Source of the DNA: CAYXVF01 sp964468125
Lineage (GTDB): Bacteria; Myxococcota; XYA12-FULL-58-9; CAYXVF01
Assembly: GCA_964468125.1 (NCBI GenBank)
Contig: CAYXVF010000066.1
Span: 1-36,724 of the forward strand
Length of the DNA: 36,724 nucleotides
Direction of reading: 5' to 3'
In this document: in pieces, positions 1 through 8,543 of the stretch
Layout: every line of letters begins with the position of its first letter
How positions within the stretch are numbered: position 1 is the stretch's first letter
Notes under the pieces: model-generated
Told to the model about the DNA's origin: nothing
Database searches by the model: none
What the model saw: the letters and a program-made list of their open reading frames with translations, nothing else
Program-made: the position numbers and the translations under genes

Positions 1-1
1 G

Positions 2-1786
2 GGCGGGACCGAGCGCTGCACTGGCCAGTGTGTTTTTGGCGACTGCATTCCGTCGGACGCAGAGCCCCCGTCACCGGTTGCGGATTTTCAGGCACTCGGC
101 GGTGATGCGGTTGTCACCCTTCGTTGGACCTATCCACCGGAGGACGACCTCGGACAGTGTGTCGTGCGCCGAGCCGATGGCGATACGCCACCGGCGACGG
201 AGACGGACGGGGTGGAGGTGCAGGTGATCGCCGCGGTGACCCCGAACACGATGGCCGAGCTCAACGACACGAATGTGCTCAACGGACAGCAGTACACCTA
301 CCGAATCTTTTGCCGGGACGACTCGGGCAACTTCAGCGGCGCCGGAGCGCCGCAAAACTTTGCGAGCGCAACCCCCCTCGACCCGCTCCCACCCCAGGTG
401 ACGAATTTCACCGCCGAGAGCGGCGCGAGCGAGGTGGTTCCCTACCTCTTCACCGTCCCCTCTGGCGTAGACGAGTGCATCTTGCTGCGCCGGGGCGACC
501 AGTTCCCGACCGGGCACGACGATGGCGCAGCGCTCCCGTTGGGCTCCTTCACCATGCCGGGCCTGACCTCCGGAACCGATGCGGGGCTCACCAACGACCT
601 CGAATACTTCTACGCCGTATTCTGCCGCGACGGCGCCCGTTGGAACGACGCAGTGACCGAAGGACTCAACGCCGCTCGCGCGATCCCGACGGAAGGGCCT
701 CTGTGCCTGGCGGGCGACACGATGCTGATCGACGAGCGAAGTCCCGATCAGTGCGGTGAAGTTGCCGCCGGAGCTGCCACGGTCTTCTTCGAGCTCCGAT
801 TCCTCACGGATTGCGAAAATGCCCTCGAGTCGCTCACGCTGAGCTTGCATCCGGCGAGCAACGCGACCGACGAATCCCTCGACCAGCTTTGGCTCGTCCG
901 CGATAGCAACGAGGACGGCATTCCGGACGACGGGGATCCGATCTTGGCCTCGGGGACACTGAGCGGCGGAGAGATCACCTTTGATGGCTTCAGTGACGAG
1001 GTGGTCGTCCGCACGGATTCAGAGTATCTCGTGGTGGGAAGGGCGCCGGATGCGGTGCCTGAGCCAATCTTTGTCGCCTTCGAGATCGAAGACGAGCAGG
1101 CGGTGGGGCTGGCCGGACCGCTTCAGACCGTTTCTTTCATCGGCGGGGCGCCAATTCCCTCGCGTATGGTTGTTTTCACGCAGAACAACCGCCTGTGCGA
1201 CGGTGATGTGGAGGACCTCGGCGATGGAACGATCGGGCCGAGTCAGGCGACGGTTTTGCGAAGCGGCAACAATTGGAGCGGTGGTACGGGCAACGAGGCG
1301 AGCTGGTCGACCATCGCCTCGGGCGTGGATCAGCTGACGAACTGTAACGTGGCGGATCCGAATCTCCTGGTCTCCGACGAGGGCTCCTCGTCTCAAGTGC
1401 TTCGCCTCGATACGCCCATCCCAGTCGGTTTGCCCGTAGACGGGTGCGAACTCGGTTTCCGGATCTACGCGACGAACGACTCGGGAGGCGGTGACTGCGA
1501 CCACGAGACACTCCGTGGCATGAAACGCGCGCGTTATTTTACTTACAACGGACCGAAGACCGTCGACCCGACGCCGATCGTCGTGAATACGGAGATCGCC
1601 GCGGGCGGGCCGGATACCGGTGCGGGATGTGAAAGCCAGTACCGCACGGGCAATCTCATCGACGCCTATCGCGCCGCAGTGACGGACACCTACTCGGTCC
1701 GCCTCGTCCTGGAAGAAGGTGAAGACCCGGACGCTGCCTCGAACAAGCGCACGCGCGTGACCGAGACCTTCATTCGTTTCCGCTGA
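2..1786 (+). CDS. Secreted fibronectin-III-like protein, 5' end missing
   Basis: The reading frame is open from the left edge, so the N-terminus and any signal peptide lie outside the window; about 594 residues are visible. The first visible residues are Cys-rich (Cys-Thr-Gly-Gln-Cys, then Gly-Asp-Cys), like the Cys-rich leaders of other Myxococcota surface proteins. Two consecutive beta-sandwich segments follow, each ending in a Tyr-x-Tyr/Phe-x-Val/Ile-Phe-Cys-Arg-Asp motif typical of fibronectin type III-like folds. The C-terminal ~350 residues are Gly/Asp/Asn-rich, carry scattered Cys and are not recognised. One stretch reads like a calcium-binding Asp-rich loop (Asp-Ser-Asn-Glu-Asp-Gly-Ile-Pro-Asp-Asp-Gly-Asp). 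I infer an extracellular or outer-surface protein; no enzymatic motif is visible. It converges on pdxH with a 6-nt gap. Confidence 0.75.
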   Translation, partial: GGTERCTGQCVFGDCIPSDAEPPSPVADFQALGGDAVVTLRWTYPPEDDLGQCVVRRADGDTPPATETDGVEVQVIAAVTPNTMAELNDTNVLNGQQYTYRIFCRDDSGNFSGAGAPQNFASATPLDPLPPQVTNFTAESGASEVVPYLFTVPSGVDECILLRRGDQFPTGHDDGAALPLGSFTMPGLTSGTDAGLTNDLEYFYAVFCRDGARWNDAVTEGLNAARAIPTEGPLCLAGDTMLIDERSPDQCGEVAAGAATVFFELRFLTDCENALESLTLSLHPASNATDESLDQLWLVRDSNEDGIPDDGDPILASGTLSGGEITFDGFSDEVVVRTDSEYLVVGRAPDAVPEPIFVAFEIEDEQAVGLAGPLQTVSFIGGAPIPSRMVVFTQNNRLCDGDVEDLGDGTIGPSQATVLRSGNNWSGGTGNEASWSTIASGVDQLTNCNVADPNLLVSDEGSSSQVLRLDTPIPVGLPVDGCELGFRIYATNDSGGGDCDHETLRGMKRARYFTYNGPKTVDPTPIVVNTEIAAGGPDTGAGCESQYRTGNLIDAYRAAVTDTYSVRLVLEEGEDPDAASNKRTRVTETFIRFR

Positions 1787-1792
1787 TCCGCA

Positions 1793-2437
1793 TCAGGGGG
1801 AAAGCCTGCGGCGCTGCCACTCAGCGTTTTCGATGCGGTACTCGAGGCGGTCGTGAAGGCGGCTCGCCTGGCCTTGCCAGAACTCGATCACCCGGGGCTC
1901 GACGAGATAGCCGCCCCAGAAGTCGGGCAAGGGCACGGGGGCATCCTGGAATTGCGCTTCGAGCTCGACCACGCGCTGGGTGAGCACGTCGCGGCTCTCG
2001 ATGGTCGAGGACTGGGCCGACGCCCAGGCGCCGATCTGACTGCCCCGCGGGCGAGAGTGAAAGTATTCCTCGGACGCCTCACGGGAGAGCTTCTTCGCCC
2101 GGCCTTCGATGCGTACCTGCCGGGCGAGCTCAGCCCACCAGAAGGCCAGGGCCACCTGCGGACTGTCCGCGAGGTCTCGGGCCTTCTTGCTTTCGTAGTT
2201 TGTGAAGAAGGTAAAACCGTCTCGGTCGAAGCCTTTGAGGAGCACGATCCGCACTGATGGCGCGCCCGCGGCGTCCACGGTCGCGAGACTCATGGCGTTC
2301 GGCTCCTCCACTTCTGCGTTGAGGGCGTCGTGAAACCAGCGGCCGAACTGCTCGAAGGGGTCCGCGGACGCCTCATTCTCTAGCAACGGTGCGCCACGAT
2401 AGTCGCGGCGGAGATCGGAGATTCGGTCGATGCTCAT
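1793..2437 (-). CDS. pdxH: Pyridoxine/pyridoxamine 5'-phosphate oxidase
   Basis: FMN-dependent oxidase that converts pyridoxine 5'-phosphate or pyridoxamine 5'-phosphate to the cofactor pyridoxal 5'-phosphate, in the cytosol. At 214 residues it has the usual family length. It contains the family landmarks in order: an N-terminal Arg-x-x-Tyr-Arg-Gly segment, Asn-Ala-Met-Ser-Leu-Ala-Thr, the Arg-Ile-Val-Leu-Leu-Lys-Gly FMN/substrate motif, Phe-Phe-Thr-Asn-Tyr-x-Ser-Lys-Lys, the Arg-Gln-Val-Arg-Ile-Glu-Gly segment, a Ser-Arg-Pro-Arg-Gly-Ser-Gln motif, and a C-terminal Trp-Gln-Gly-x-x-x-Arg-Leu-His-Asp-Arg active-site tail. It appears monocistronic and is divergent from the VWA lipoprotein gene. 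Two predicted PLP or PLP-like enzymes occur elsewhere in the window, but no operon link is visible. Confidence 0.96.
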   Translation of the reverse strand: MSIDRISDLRRDYRGAPLLENEASADPFEQFGRWFHDALNAEVEEPNAMSLATVDAAGAPSVRIVLLKGFDRDGFTFFTNYESKKARDLADSPQVALAFWWAELARQVRIEGRAKKLSREASEEYFHSRPRGSQIGAWASAQSSTIESRDVLTQRVVELEAQFQDAPVPLPDFWGGYLVEPRVIEFWQGQASRLHDRLEYRIENAEWQRRRLSP

Positions 2438-2596
2438 GGGCTAGGAGTGGCCCCGGAAGACCGGCATGTCCAGTCGCCGAAGGGCCCGAATTCGTGCAAA
2501 GGCCCGCGATTTTGATCATAATTCGGTCTGATTTCGGCAACTTCTCTCCGTGGGGTGGACTGAACCACCGTCCGATACCGTATTCGAGGTTGAGAC

Positions 2597-5500
2597 ATGG
2601 GAATGGGCTCCAACGCCTCTTCGGCCTACGTATTGGCCTCTCTCCTGATCGCATGCTTGACGGGCTGCAGCGGCCAGCTCGTGATCGAAAACCCGAGCTT
2701 TGAGGGCGCGGCGGCCAGTTGCGCGAGCTCTGCGGAGTGCGGCTCCGGCAAGGTCTGCGAGAACCAAGAGTGCGTCGACTCGGATGGACGCTGCTCGGTG
2801 GCGAACCCGGACGGTGATTGCCCCCTCGGTCGCCTCTGCCAAGCGGGGATCTGCGTGCAGAGTGGCGGTGGCAACGGCAATACGAACAGCAACGCCAACA
2901 CAAACAGCAGCAACAACAACAACAACCCACCCGTCACGGTTTTCGATTGCTCGGCCTGCGGGGCGGACGAGTGGTGCGACGGCTTTGCGTGCGTCGACCC
3001 CGGCGACGACACCGCCGTGTGCAGCGAGACGAACCTCGTGGGCGCCTGCCCGGTCGGCGAGGTGTGTGTGGCGGGCTCCTGCGCGCCGATCAAGGAGGGC
3101 AAGAACGACTGCGCCCCGGAGCGTCCTGCGGGGCTCTGTCCTCCGGCGGCGTACTGCGTCGATGGTTTCTGCCTGCCGATCGAAGAGCGCCCGTGCTCCG
3201 GTTTGGCGACTGACGGCGCCTGCCCCGCGGGACAGGTGTGCACGGGCGGTAGCTGCTCGGTCGCCGTGTGCTCGAGCACCGCACCCTTTGGCCAGTGCGC
3301 CGAGGGTCTCGTGTGTCTCGACGGAACCTGCCGCCCCGAGACCGCCCTGCTCACTTGCGACGAGCTCGACTGCACGGGCGCGAACCGCGAGGCGTGCGAG
3401 GTGGACGCCGAAGGCATCGCGAGCTGCGGCGCTTGCGTGAACGGATTCGATGACAACGGCCTCGGCACATGCGTGCCGCAGTCGTGCATCACTCTGCGGT
3501 GCGCCACTCAGTTGCGGCAGTGCGTCAGCCGGGGAGACTTCGATGAGTGCGGTGACTGCATCGAGGGCTACAAAGAAGGCCCCTTTGGCTGCGAGCCGGT
3601 CGTCTGCGACGATTTGACCTGCGCCGCCGCGAATCGCGAATGCGTTCCGGGGCGCAACGTTACGGTCCCGGCGGCCTGTGGCGACTGCCTCGACGGCTTC
3701 TTCGACGATGGCACGGGCACGTGCCAGGTCGCGACCTGTGCGGACATCGGCGACAGCTGCGCGATGCGTCTGCGCAGCTGCGAGGAAGGCGTCGGTGGGA
3801 ACGGCGCAACCTGCGGAGACTGTCTAGGCGATGCCGTGGAGGGCGCGGACGGCGAATGCACCACCTGCTCCGCACCGGGTGGGGTCTGCTTCACCTGCAC
3901 CTCGACCGACCAATGCGGAGGGGTGGGGGCACCAGGCGGGTTCTGTGACGCGGAGAGCGGTTTCTGCGCCCAGGAGTGCATCGTCGACCAGGACTGTGTC
4001 ACCGCTGGCTTTGGTAGCGACGCCCTGTGCTCGCCCAACGGACGCTGTGCGCGAATCTCGGTGGGCGGCAATGTCTGCGGAGCCGGGTTCCTCGAGGGGC
4101 AGATCGTTCCCCCCATCGTCGGGGTCTTGGTCGACCGCTCCGGTTCGATGGGAAGCGTTGGACCGACCTTCGAGATCAACGGGGTCGATCGCTGGCGATG
4201 GTTCGCGGTGGAGGAAATTCTCTTCGGCGGTACGAATGGCGACGAAGGCGCAAGCAACGCCGCGAATCAGGGACGCTCACCGGTTCCGGACCCGCAGCAA
4301 AACGGTCTGATCACGCGCTTTCAGGACCGCATTCTCTTCACCCTCGCGATGTACGACAGCGGAAGTGGGGGACCGCAGGTCATCTATCCAACGAGCTCTG
4401 GCGACAGCACGGAAGATGTCTCTGCCGCAGGGCTGCCCGCGCTGAACAATCGCGACGAGCTCGCCGATTTCTTCGCGGGAGAGGTTCCTTCGGGCAACAC
4501 GCCCACCGGCGAATCCGTTCAGGAGATGGACGAGTTCTTGCGGGCCAAGCGAGCGGAGATTTACGCGAATACGGGGGTCATCCACCCGATGTACATCGTC
4601 CTCGCCACCGACGGCGAGCCCGACTACACCGAGTGCTCAAACCCAGACCCAACGACGATCTCCGAGTTCCTGGTGCTCGAGGCTGTGGACCGAGCGCGGC
4701 GACCGCAATTTGTGCAGGACCGCGACAACCCGGCGGAGCAGGTCGAGCTCCCGGGGGTCGACACGTTCTCCCTGTCCGTGGGCACAAACATCTCGACCAA
4801 TCACTTCCAGGACGTCGCGAACGCGGGCGCCGGGCTGCCGACGATGGTCGCGCTGACCGTTCCGATGGTGAACGACATCGGTACGCTGCCGGCGAACTTC
4901 ACCTCGCTCGAGGTGGTCTCTGGTGACAACCCGGCGGTTCGGATTCCGAACACCTCGAACCCCTATTTCAACGCCTACACCGCCCCGTCACCGGCCTACG
5001 GCACCACCACACGTACCTGCCGGCGCGATAACGATTGTAACGCTGGCGAACGTTGCGCGGCGGGCTGGTGTTGTGCCGGGGACTGCNNNNNNNNNNNNNN
5101 NNNNNNNNNNNNNNNNNNNNNNNNNNNNNNNNNNNNNNNNNNNNNNNNNNNNNNNNNNNNNNNNNNNNNNNNNNNNNNNNNNNNNNGCTACTTTGAGCAG
5201 CCCTACGAGGAGCTCTTCTTCAACCTCTCGAGCAACGACAGCTGCAGTGAGATCAACCCCTGTAGCAGGCCCGGTGAGGTTTGCTGTGGCGTAGGGGAAG
5301 AGCGCAGCTACGTACGGGCGATCTGCCCCGACGCCCGCGACAATCGCTGCACTGTTTCGGCTTGCGAGCCCGGTGGCACCCTCGATGCGGCGGGCAACCC
5401 GGTCATGGCCCCCTGCTTCATCGGCACCGACGGACAGGCGCTCGGCAACGCGTTCGCTGGCGTATTCAACACCGTGCTCTCATGCACGGTCGAGCTCGCG

Positions 5501-5683
5501 GTCGCGGACACGATCACCAACGATGGCGTCGTGTGGCTCGACGACGACCCGATTCCCGCCGAACAGTGGCGAGTGACCGGGGTCAACCGCATCGAAGTGT
5601 TGGGCGAAGCCTGTGACATTCTAAAGGACGGCAACCAGCACTTCCTCTCGGTCGAGATCAACACCTGCGCCGGCGGCGGTTGA
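2597..5683 (+). CDS. Cys-rich lipoprotein with von Willebrand A domain (interrupted by N gap)
   Basis: Begins with a signal peptide ending in a lipobox (Leu-Thr-Gly-Cys, Cys near residue 24), so it is probably a lipoprotein of the envelope or surface. A 2585-2588 GAGG precedes the ATG. Next come many short Cys-rich repeats of Dickkopf/EGF-like spacing (Cys-Pro-x-Gly-x-x-Cys-x-x-Gly-x-Cys), interrupted by an Asn/Ser/Thr linker at about residues 92-112. From about residue 505 there is a VWA domain with an intact MIDAS start, Asp-Arg-Ser-Gly-Ser-Met, and a later Ala-Thr-Asp-Gly-Glu. The 100-N gap falls after a Cys-rich segment following the VWA domain. The frame continues across the gap only because the gap is written as 100 N, so the true length is unknown. 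The C-terminus resumes a Cys-containing pattern (Leu-Ser-Cys-Thr-Val-Glu-Leu) seen at the end of VWA domains. Probable role: metal-dependent adhesion or surface binding (inference). Confidence 0.82.
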   Translation: MGMGSNASSAYVLASLLIACLTGCSGQLVIENPSFEGAAASCASSAECGSGKVCENQECVDSDGRCSVANPDGDCPLGRLCQAGICVQSGGGNGNTNSNANTNSSNNNNNPPVTVFDCSACGADEWCDGFACVDPGDDTAVCSETNLVGACPVGEVCVAGSCAPIKEGKNDCAPERPAGLCPPAAYCVDGFCLPIEERPCSGLATDGACPAGQVCTGGSCSVAVCSSTAPFGQCAEGLVCLDGTCRPETALLTCDELDCTGANREACEVDAEGIASCGACVNGFDDNGLGTCVPQSCITLRCATQLRQCVSRGDFDECGDCIEGYKEGPFGCEPVVCDDLTCAAANRECVPGRNVTVPAACGDCLDGFFDDGTGTCQVATCADIGDSCAMRLRSCEEGVGGNGATCGDCLGDAVEGADGECTTCSAPGGVCFTCTSTDQCGGVGAPGGFCDAESGFCAQECIVDQDCVTAGFGSDALCSPNGRCARISVGGNVCGAGFLEGQIVPPIVGVLVDRSGSMGSVGPTFEINGVDRWRWFAVEEILFGGTNGDEGASNAANQGRSPVPDPQQNGLITRFQDRILFTLAMYDSGSGGPQVIYPTSSGDSTEDVSAAGLPALNNRDELADFFAGEVPSGNTPTGESVQEMDEFLRAKRAEIYANTGVIHPMYIVLATDGEPDYTECSNPDPTTISEFLVLEAVDRARRPQFVQDRDNPAEQVELPGVDTFSLSVGTNISTNHFQDVANAGAGLPTMVALTVPMVNDIGTLPANFTSLEVVSGDNPAVRIPNTSNPYFNAYTAPSPAYGTTTRTCRRDNDCNAGERCAAGWCCAGDCXXXXXXXXXXXXXXXXXXXXXXXXXXXXXXXXXXYFEQPYEELFFNLSSNDSCSEINPCSRPGEVCCGVGEERSYVRAICPDARDNRCTVSACEPGGTLDAAGNPVMAPCFIGTDGQALGNAFAGVFNTVLSCTVELAVADTITNDGVVWLDDDPIPAEQWRVTGVNRIEVLGEACDILKDGNQHFLSVEINTCAGGG
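5087..5186. other. Assembly gap (100 N)
   Basis: Exactly 100 undetermined bases. A round length of 100 usually stands for a scaffold join of unknown size, so the protein that spans it cannot be taken as 1028 residues with certainty. Confidence 0.98.
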
Positions 5684-5698
5684 GGATGACGTCGACAA

Positions 5699-5725
5699 CT
5701 GCGGCGAGGCCGGCTGAGCCCGCAG
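5699..5725. terminator. Possible bidirectional hairpin between convergent genes
   Basis: Arms CTGCGG (5699-5704) and CCGCAG (5720-5725) enclose a GC-rich loop, located between the stop of the VWA lipoprotein gene and the stop of the photolyase gene. There is no T-run on either side, so it could be a weak or Rho-assisted terminator, or chance in GC-rich DNA. Confidence 0.28.
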
Positions 5726-5735
5726 CGAGCAGAGG

Positions 5736-7442
5736 TCACGCGCCGAGGCGTTTGAGCTCCTCGGCTTGGAGGGCCTGGCCTTTCCCGAGGCGTCCGCTCA
5801 CGTAGTCGAAGACGGCGGTATCGACCTTCTTCTTTTCGTCGCTGCGCTTTCGCTCGCTCGCCATGATCATGCGCAGGCGATGGTTGCCGTCGAGCTCTTG
5901 CCGATGGCGGGTCATGAAGGCCCAGTAGAGCCGTGTCACCGGGCAGACCTTCTTCAACGCGCACTGCGAGCAATAGTTGCTCATCTTGTCGATGTAGGCG
6001 CCGCCAGAAACATAGGGTTTCGTGGTGAACAGGCCGCCCAGGCCGTAGGTACCCATGCCCATCACGTTCGGCTCGACGACCCAGTCGAATGCGTCGACGT
6101 AGGCGACCCAGAACCAGTCGGTGAGGTCGCGCGGGGAGAGCTCGAGGAGCTGTCCCAGGTTGCCAAGGACCATGAGCCGCGTGATGTGGTGTGAGTAGGC
6201 CTCCCGCCAGACGTCGTCGACTACCGTGTCGAGGCATTTCATGCCCGAGGGGCGTCCCCAGTAGGCGGGTGGAACCGGGCGCTCGGAGCCGAGGGCGCTG
6301 CGCTTGGATCCGCCGTCAAAGCCGTCCTGGTCCGCGCCGCGGTCGAAGGCGCGTCCCGCCCAGCTGCTGTAGCCTCCGTCGCCCGGCTGCTCCGCCACAG
6401 GCACGTCGTCCACCCCGGGCAGATTGCGAAAACCGTCCGTTGCGGCGTGCACGTGGCGCATGAACTCTCGCCACCCGATGAGCTGCCGAAGGAAGCCCTC
6501 CTGGCTCGAGAGCGGGATGTCGAGCTGGGCGACGTCGTGAAGAATTCGGCGCGGCAAGAGGCGGTGAATGTTCAAGAGCGCTGAGATCCGCGTGTGGAAG
6601 AGGGTGCTGGACTCGGTACTCATCGCGTCTTCGAACGGTCCGAACATAGGGAGGCATTTCGAGAGCGCCCAGCGCCACAGCGCTTCAGCGTCTGCCCGCG
6701 TCGTTGGCAGTGTGCTGAGATCGAGCTCACCAGGGTGGTCGGCAAACTCGCTCTCGATGAGCGCTCCGACCTCTTCGGTGATCGCGTCGGGCTCAAAGCG
6801 TGGCGGGACCGCCGCTGCCGGCTCGCCGGGCCAAAACTCGCGATTGTCGGCGTCAAAACTGTACTTGCCCCCTACCGGTTTGCCGTCGTCGTCCATGAGC
6901 AGGCCGGTTCGCTTGCGCACCTCGCGGTAGAACGCGTCCATGCGCCAGGGAGGGCCTTTCTTTTGGCTGCGGTTGAAGTCCTCCACGGTGGTCAGCCAGC
7001 CCTCGTGCTGCAGGAGCTCGAGCGCGCCCTCCTTGACGAGCGGCGCAACGTCGACGCGAAGCTCGCGTTCCGCCGGTTCCATCAGCCGCAGGGGGCCATG
7101 TTTGTCGACCGCGCGAGCGAGGGCTTCTCGATAGGGGCCGTCGGCGACCCAGTAGCTGACGTCGACCCCGCGCCGTGCCTGCTCCAGGGCAAACTGCCGC
7201 TGATTGGCGAGTATGAGCGCGAGCTTTTGCTTGTGGTAGGGCCGTCGACCGGCTTTCCAGGGACTCTCCACCAGCACGATCCCGAGTGTTTCGGGTTCCT
7301 CGCGGGAAAGGGGACCAAAGTCGCCGTTCAGTTGGTCATAGGGGACGTAGAGCCAGCGTCGCTGGGTCCGAAGATCGACATGGTCCTGGCGGACTGACTT
7401 CAGGGCATCGAAGAATTTGCGCATCGGACGCAAGGTAGTCAT
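5736..7442 (-). CDS. PhrB-type iron-sulfur photolyase/cryptochrome
   Basis: Deoxyribodipyrimidine photolyase-related protein (FeS-BCP/CryB-PhrB class), which uses blue light, FAD and an antenna to repair (6-4)-type lesions or act as a photoreceptor. The N-terminal alpha/beta antenna domain (residues ~30-150) carries the class pattern Tyr-Asp-Gln-Leu-Asn and a Lys-Gln-Lys-Leu segment. The FAD-binding helical domain has Thr-Arg-Ile-Ser-Ala-Leu-Leu-Asn and Gln-Leu-Ile-Gly-Trp-Arg-Glu-Phe. Four Cys fit the cluster ligands: 403, 491, 494 and 500. The first three have the wide-then-CxxC arrangement of PhrB; the loop to the last is short. A Gly/Asp-rich stretch at about residues 335-385 looks like an insertion. 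Met7 (7424) is an alternative start. It is 30 nt downstream of the small lipoprotein gene and may be the last gene of that transcript. Confidence 0.93.
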   Translation of the reverse strand: MTTLRPMRKFFDALKSVRQDHVDLRTQRRWLYVPYDQLNGDFGPLSREEPETLGIVLVESPWKAGRRPYHKQKLALILANQRQFALEQARRGVDVSYWVADGPYREALARAVDKHGPLRLMEPAERELRVDVAPLVKEGALELLQHEGWLTTVEDFNRSQKKGPPWRMDAFYREVRKRTGLLMDDDGKPVGGKYSFDADNREFWPGEPAAAVPPRFEPDAITEEVGALIESEFADHPGELDLSTLPTTRADAEALWRWALSKCLPMFGPFEDAMSTESSTLFHTRISALLNIHRLLPRRILHDVAQLDIPLSSQEGFLRQLIGWREFMRHVHAATDGFRNLPGVDDVPVAEQPGDGGYSSWAGRAFDRGADQDGFDGGSKRSALGSERPVPPAYWGRPSGMKCLDTVVDDVWREAYSHHITRLMVLGNLGQLLELSPRDLTDWFWVAYVDAFDWVVEPNVMGMGTYGLGGLFTTKPYVSGGAYIDKMSNYCSQCALKKVCPVTRLYWAFMTRHRQELDGNHRLRMIMASERKRSDEKKKVDTAVFDYVSGRLGKGQALQAEELKRLGA

Positions 7443-7472
7443 CGAGTCGCGGCCGTCACGGGCGTCCCTCGC

Positions 7473-7844
7473 TCAGGGGACTTCGACGACGATCTGCACG
7501 CGGTTTGTCTTCCCGCTCTCCCAACCGTGCTCCACCGCGCCGCTCCCCACGACCGTGCCGTCGAGCTGGAGCTCCACCTGCTCGGTGAGGCGCGCCGGCG
7601 TCCCGTCACCCGGCTCGAGGAGGATCAGCACCGGAAAGGTCTCCCCGCTGAGCTCGATGGTCTGCTCTAGGAGCGGGGTTTGCAGGTCTTCTGAGTCGAA
7701 GGTGCGCACGACGATCCCGTTCACTGAACCGGGGATCTCACACAACGTTCCGGCGCAGTCTCCGGAGACATCGAGAGCGATATAGCTGCTACCGCCGCAG
7801 CTCGTCACGATCAGGAGAACGCAAACGTAGAAGAGTCGAGTCAT
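7473..7844 (-). CDS. Small predicted lipoprotein of unknown function
   Basis: About 123 residues. The start at 7844 is chosen because it gives a textbook signal peptide with lipobox Val-Thr-Ser-Cys at about residue 16, and because its ATG overlaps the TGA of the upstream TPR gene by four bases (ATGA), indicating translational coupling. The mature part is beta-rich, with two Cys (Gly-Asp-Cys, Thr-Leu-Cys) that could form a disulfide, and an immunoglobulin-like alternation of hydrophobic residues. No family was recognised. I infer an envelope lipoprotein that works with the TPR/membrane protein encoded just upstream. Confidence 0.72.
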   Translation of the reverse strand: MTRLFYVCVLLIVTSCGGSSYIALDVSGDCAGTLCEIPGSVNGIVVRTFDSEDLQTPLLEQTIELSGETFPVLILLEPGDGTPARLTEQVELQLDGTVVGSGAVEHGWESGKTNRVQIVVEVP

Positions 7845-8494
7845 GGCAGTGGGAAGGGTCCAAAGTCCGAGGCAGGCTCGCTCGGTTGAAACAGAAAAGC
7901 TGCGCCGACACCGAGGCCAACGACACCCACCCCGACAGCGGTCCAAAACCACCACTCCTGGTAGAAAGCGGTTTCATCACCAGAGGAGTCTTCGATGGTA
8001 GCGTCCGGCGGCGGGATGGTCACGCTGTCGTCATCGTTGCTGCCACTGGTAGTCTCGCCTGTGGCAAAGGGATCGAAATCAGCTTCCGAGGGTTCCTCAT
8101 CGACCGGTTCGGGCTCGGGTTCACCTGCGGGGGAAGGCTCCGAGGGCCGGCGCTTCTTCGCGCGCTTCTTTGCTTGAAGAAACGCCTTGCGAATCTTGGG
8201 TGACGCGTTGGCGGGCACCTCGTAGTCTGGATTCAGCGCCAAAACCTTCACGAACGCATCGCGAGCCTTGGCGCTGCGCCCAAAAACCACGTGGGTCATG
8301 GCCATCAGCTCGTAGATATCGACCTCCTCGCGCGGGGTCGGGTCCTCCCGGAGCGCCTTTTTCAGGAGGGGGAGGACCTTCTTATAGCGCTGGTTTTGAT
8401 ACTGCTGCTGCGCTTTGGCCAGGGACGGGGAGGCCGCAAGAGCCGGGCTGACGGTGCCCAGGAGAAACGCCGCGAGAGTCAGCCAAGTGGCCAT
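7841..8494 (-). CDS. TPR-like envelope protein with C-terminal membrane helix
   Basis: About 217 residues. The start at 8494 is chosen because it opens a clear signal peptide cleaved near Ala-Leu-Ala-Ala. Residues ~25-110 hold TPR-like helices (Ala-x-x-x-Tyr-x-x-x-Arg-Tyr-x-x-x-Leu, then Ala-Arg-Asp-Ala-Phe-x-x-x-Leu-x-x-Asn-Pro-Asp-Tyr). A Lys/Arg-rich segment, an acidic Pro/Glu/Ser/Asp linker and a C-terminal hydrophobic helix (Trp-Trp-Phe-Trp-Thr-Ala then Val/Gly-rich) follow. The C-terminus ends a few residues after the helix. The gene is divergent from the PEGA kinase with only about 50 bp between them, and is coupled by ATGA to the lipoprotein gene. Such TPR-plus-anchor proteins beside PEGA kinases are common in Myxococcota; the precise role is unknown. 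Confidence 0.78.
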   Translation of the reverse strand: MATWLTLAAFLLGTVSPALAASPSLAKAQQQYQNQRYKKVLPLLKKALREDPTPREEVDIYELMAMTHVVFGRSAKARDAFVKVLALNPDYEVPANASPKIRKAFLQAKKRAKKRRPSEPSPAGEPEPEPVDEEPSEADFDPFATGETTSGSNDDDSVTIPPPDATIEDSSGDETAFYQEWWFWTAVGVGVVGLGVGAAFLFQPSEPASDFGPFPLP

Positions 8495-8543
8495 GACGGG
8501 GGCTGCGCGGTGGTATAAAGTAGGCGCATTCGCGACTGGACGA

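Noticed and set aside
8514..8519. TATAAA as -10 box for the PEGA kinase
   Set aside because: It is in the right gap but no -35 is seen at 16-18 bp, and the bases there belong to the divergent start codon region, so I could not support a promoter.
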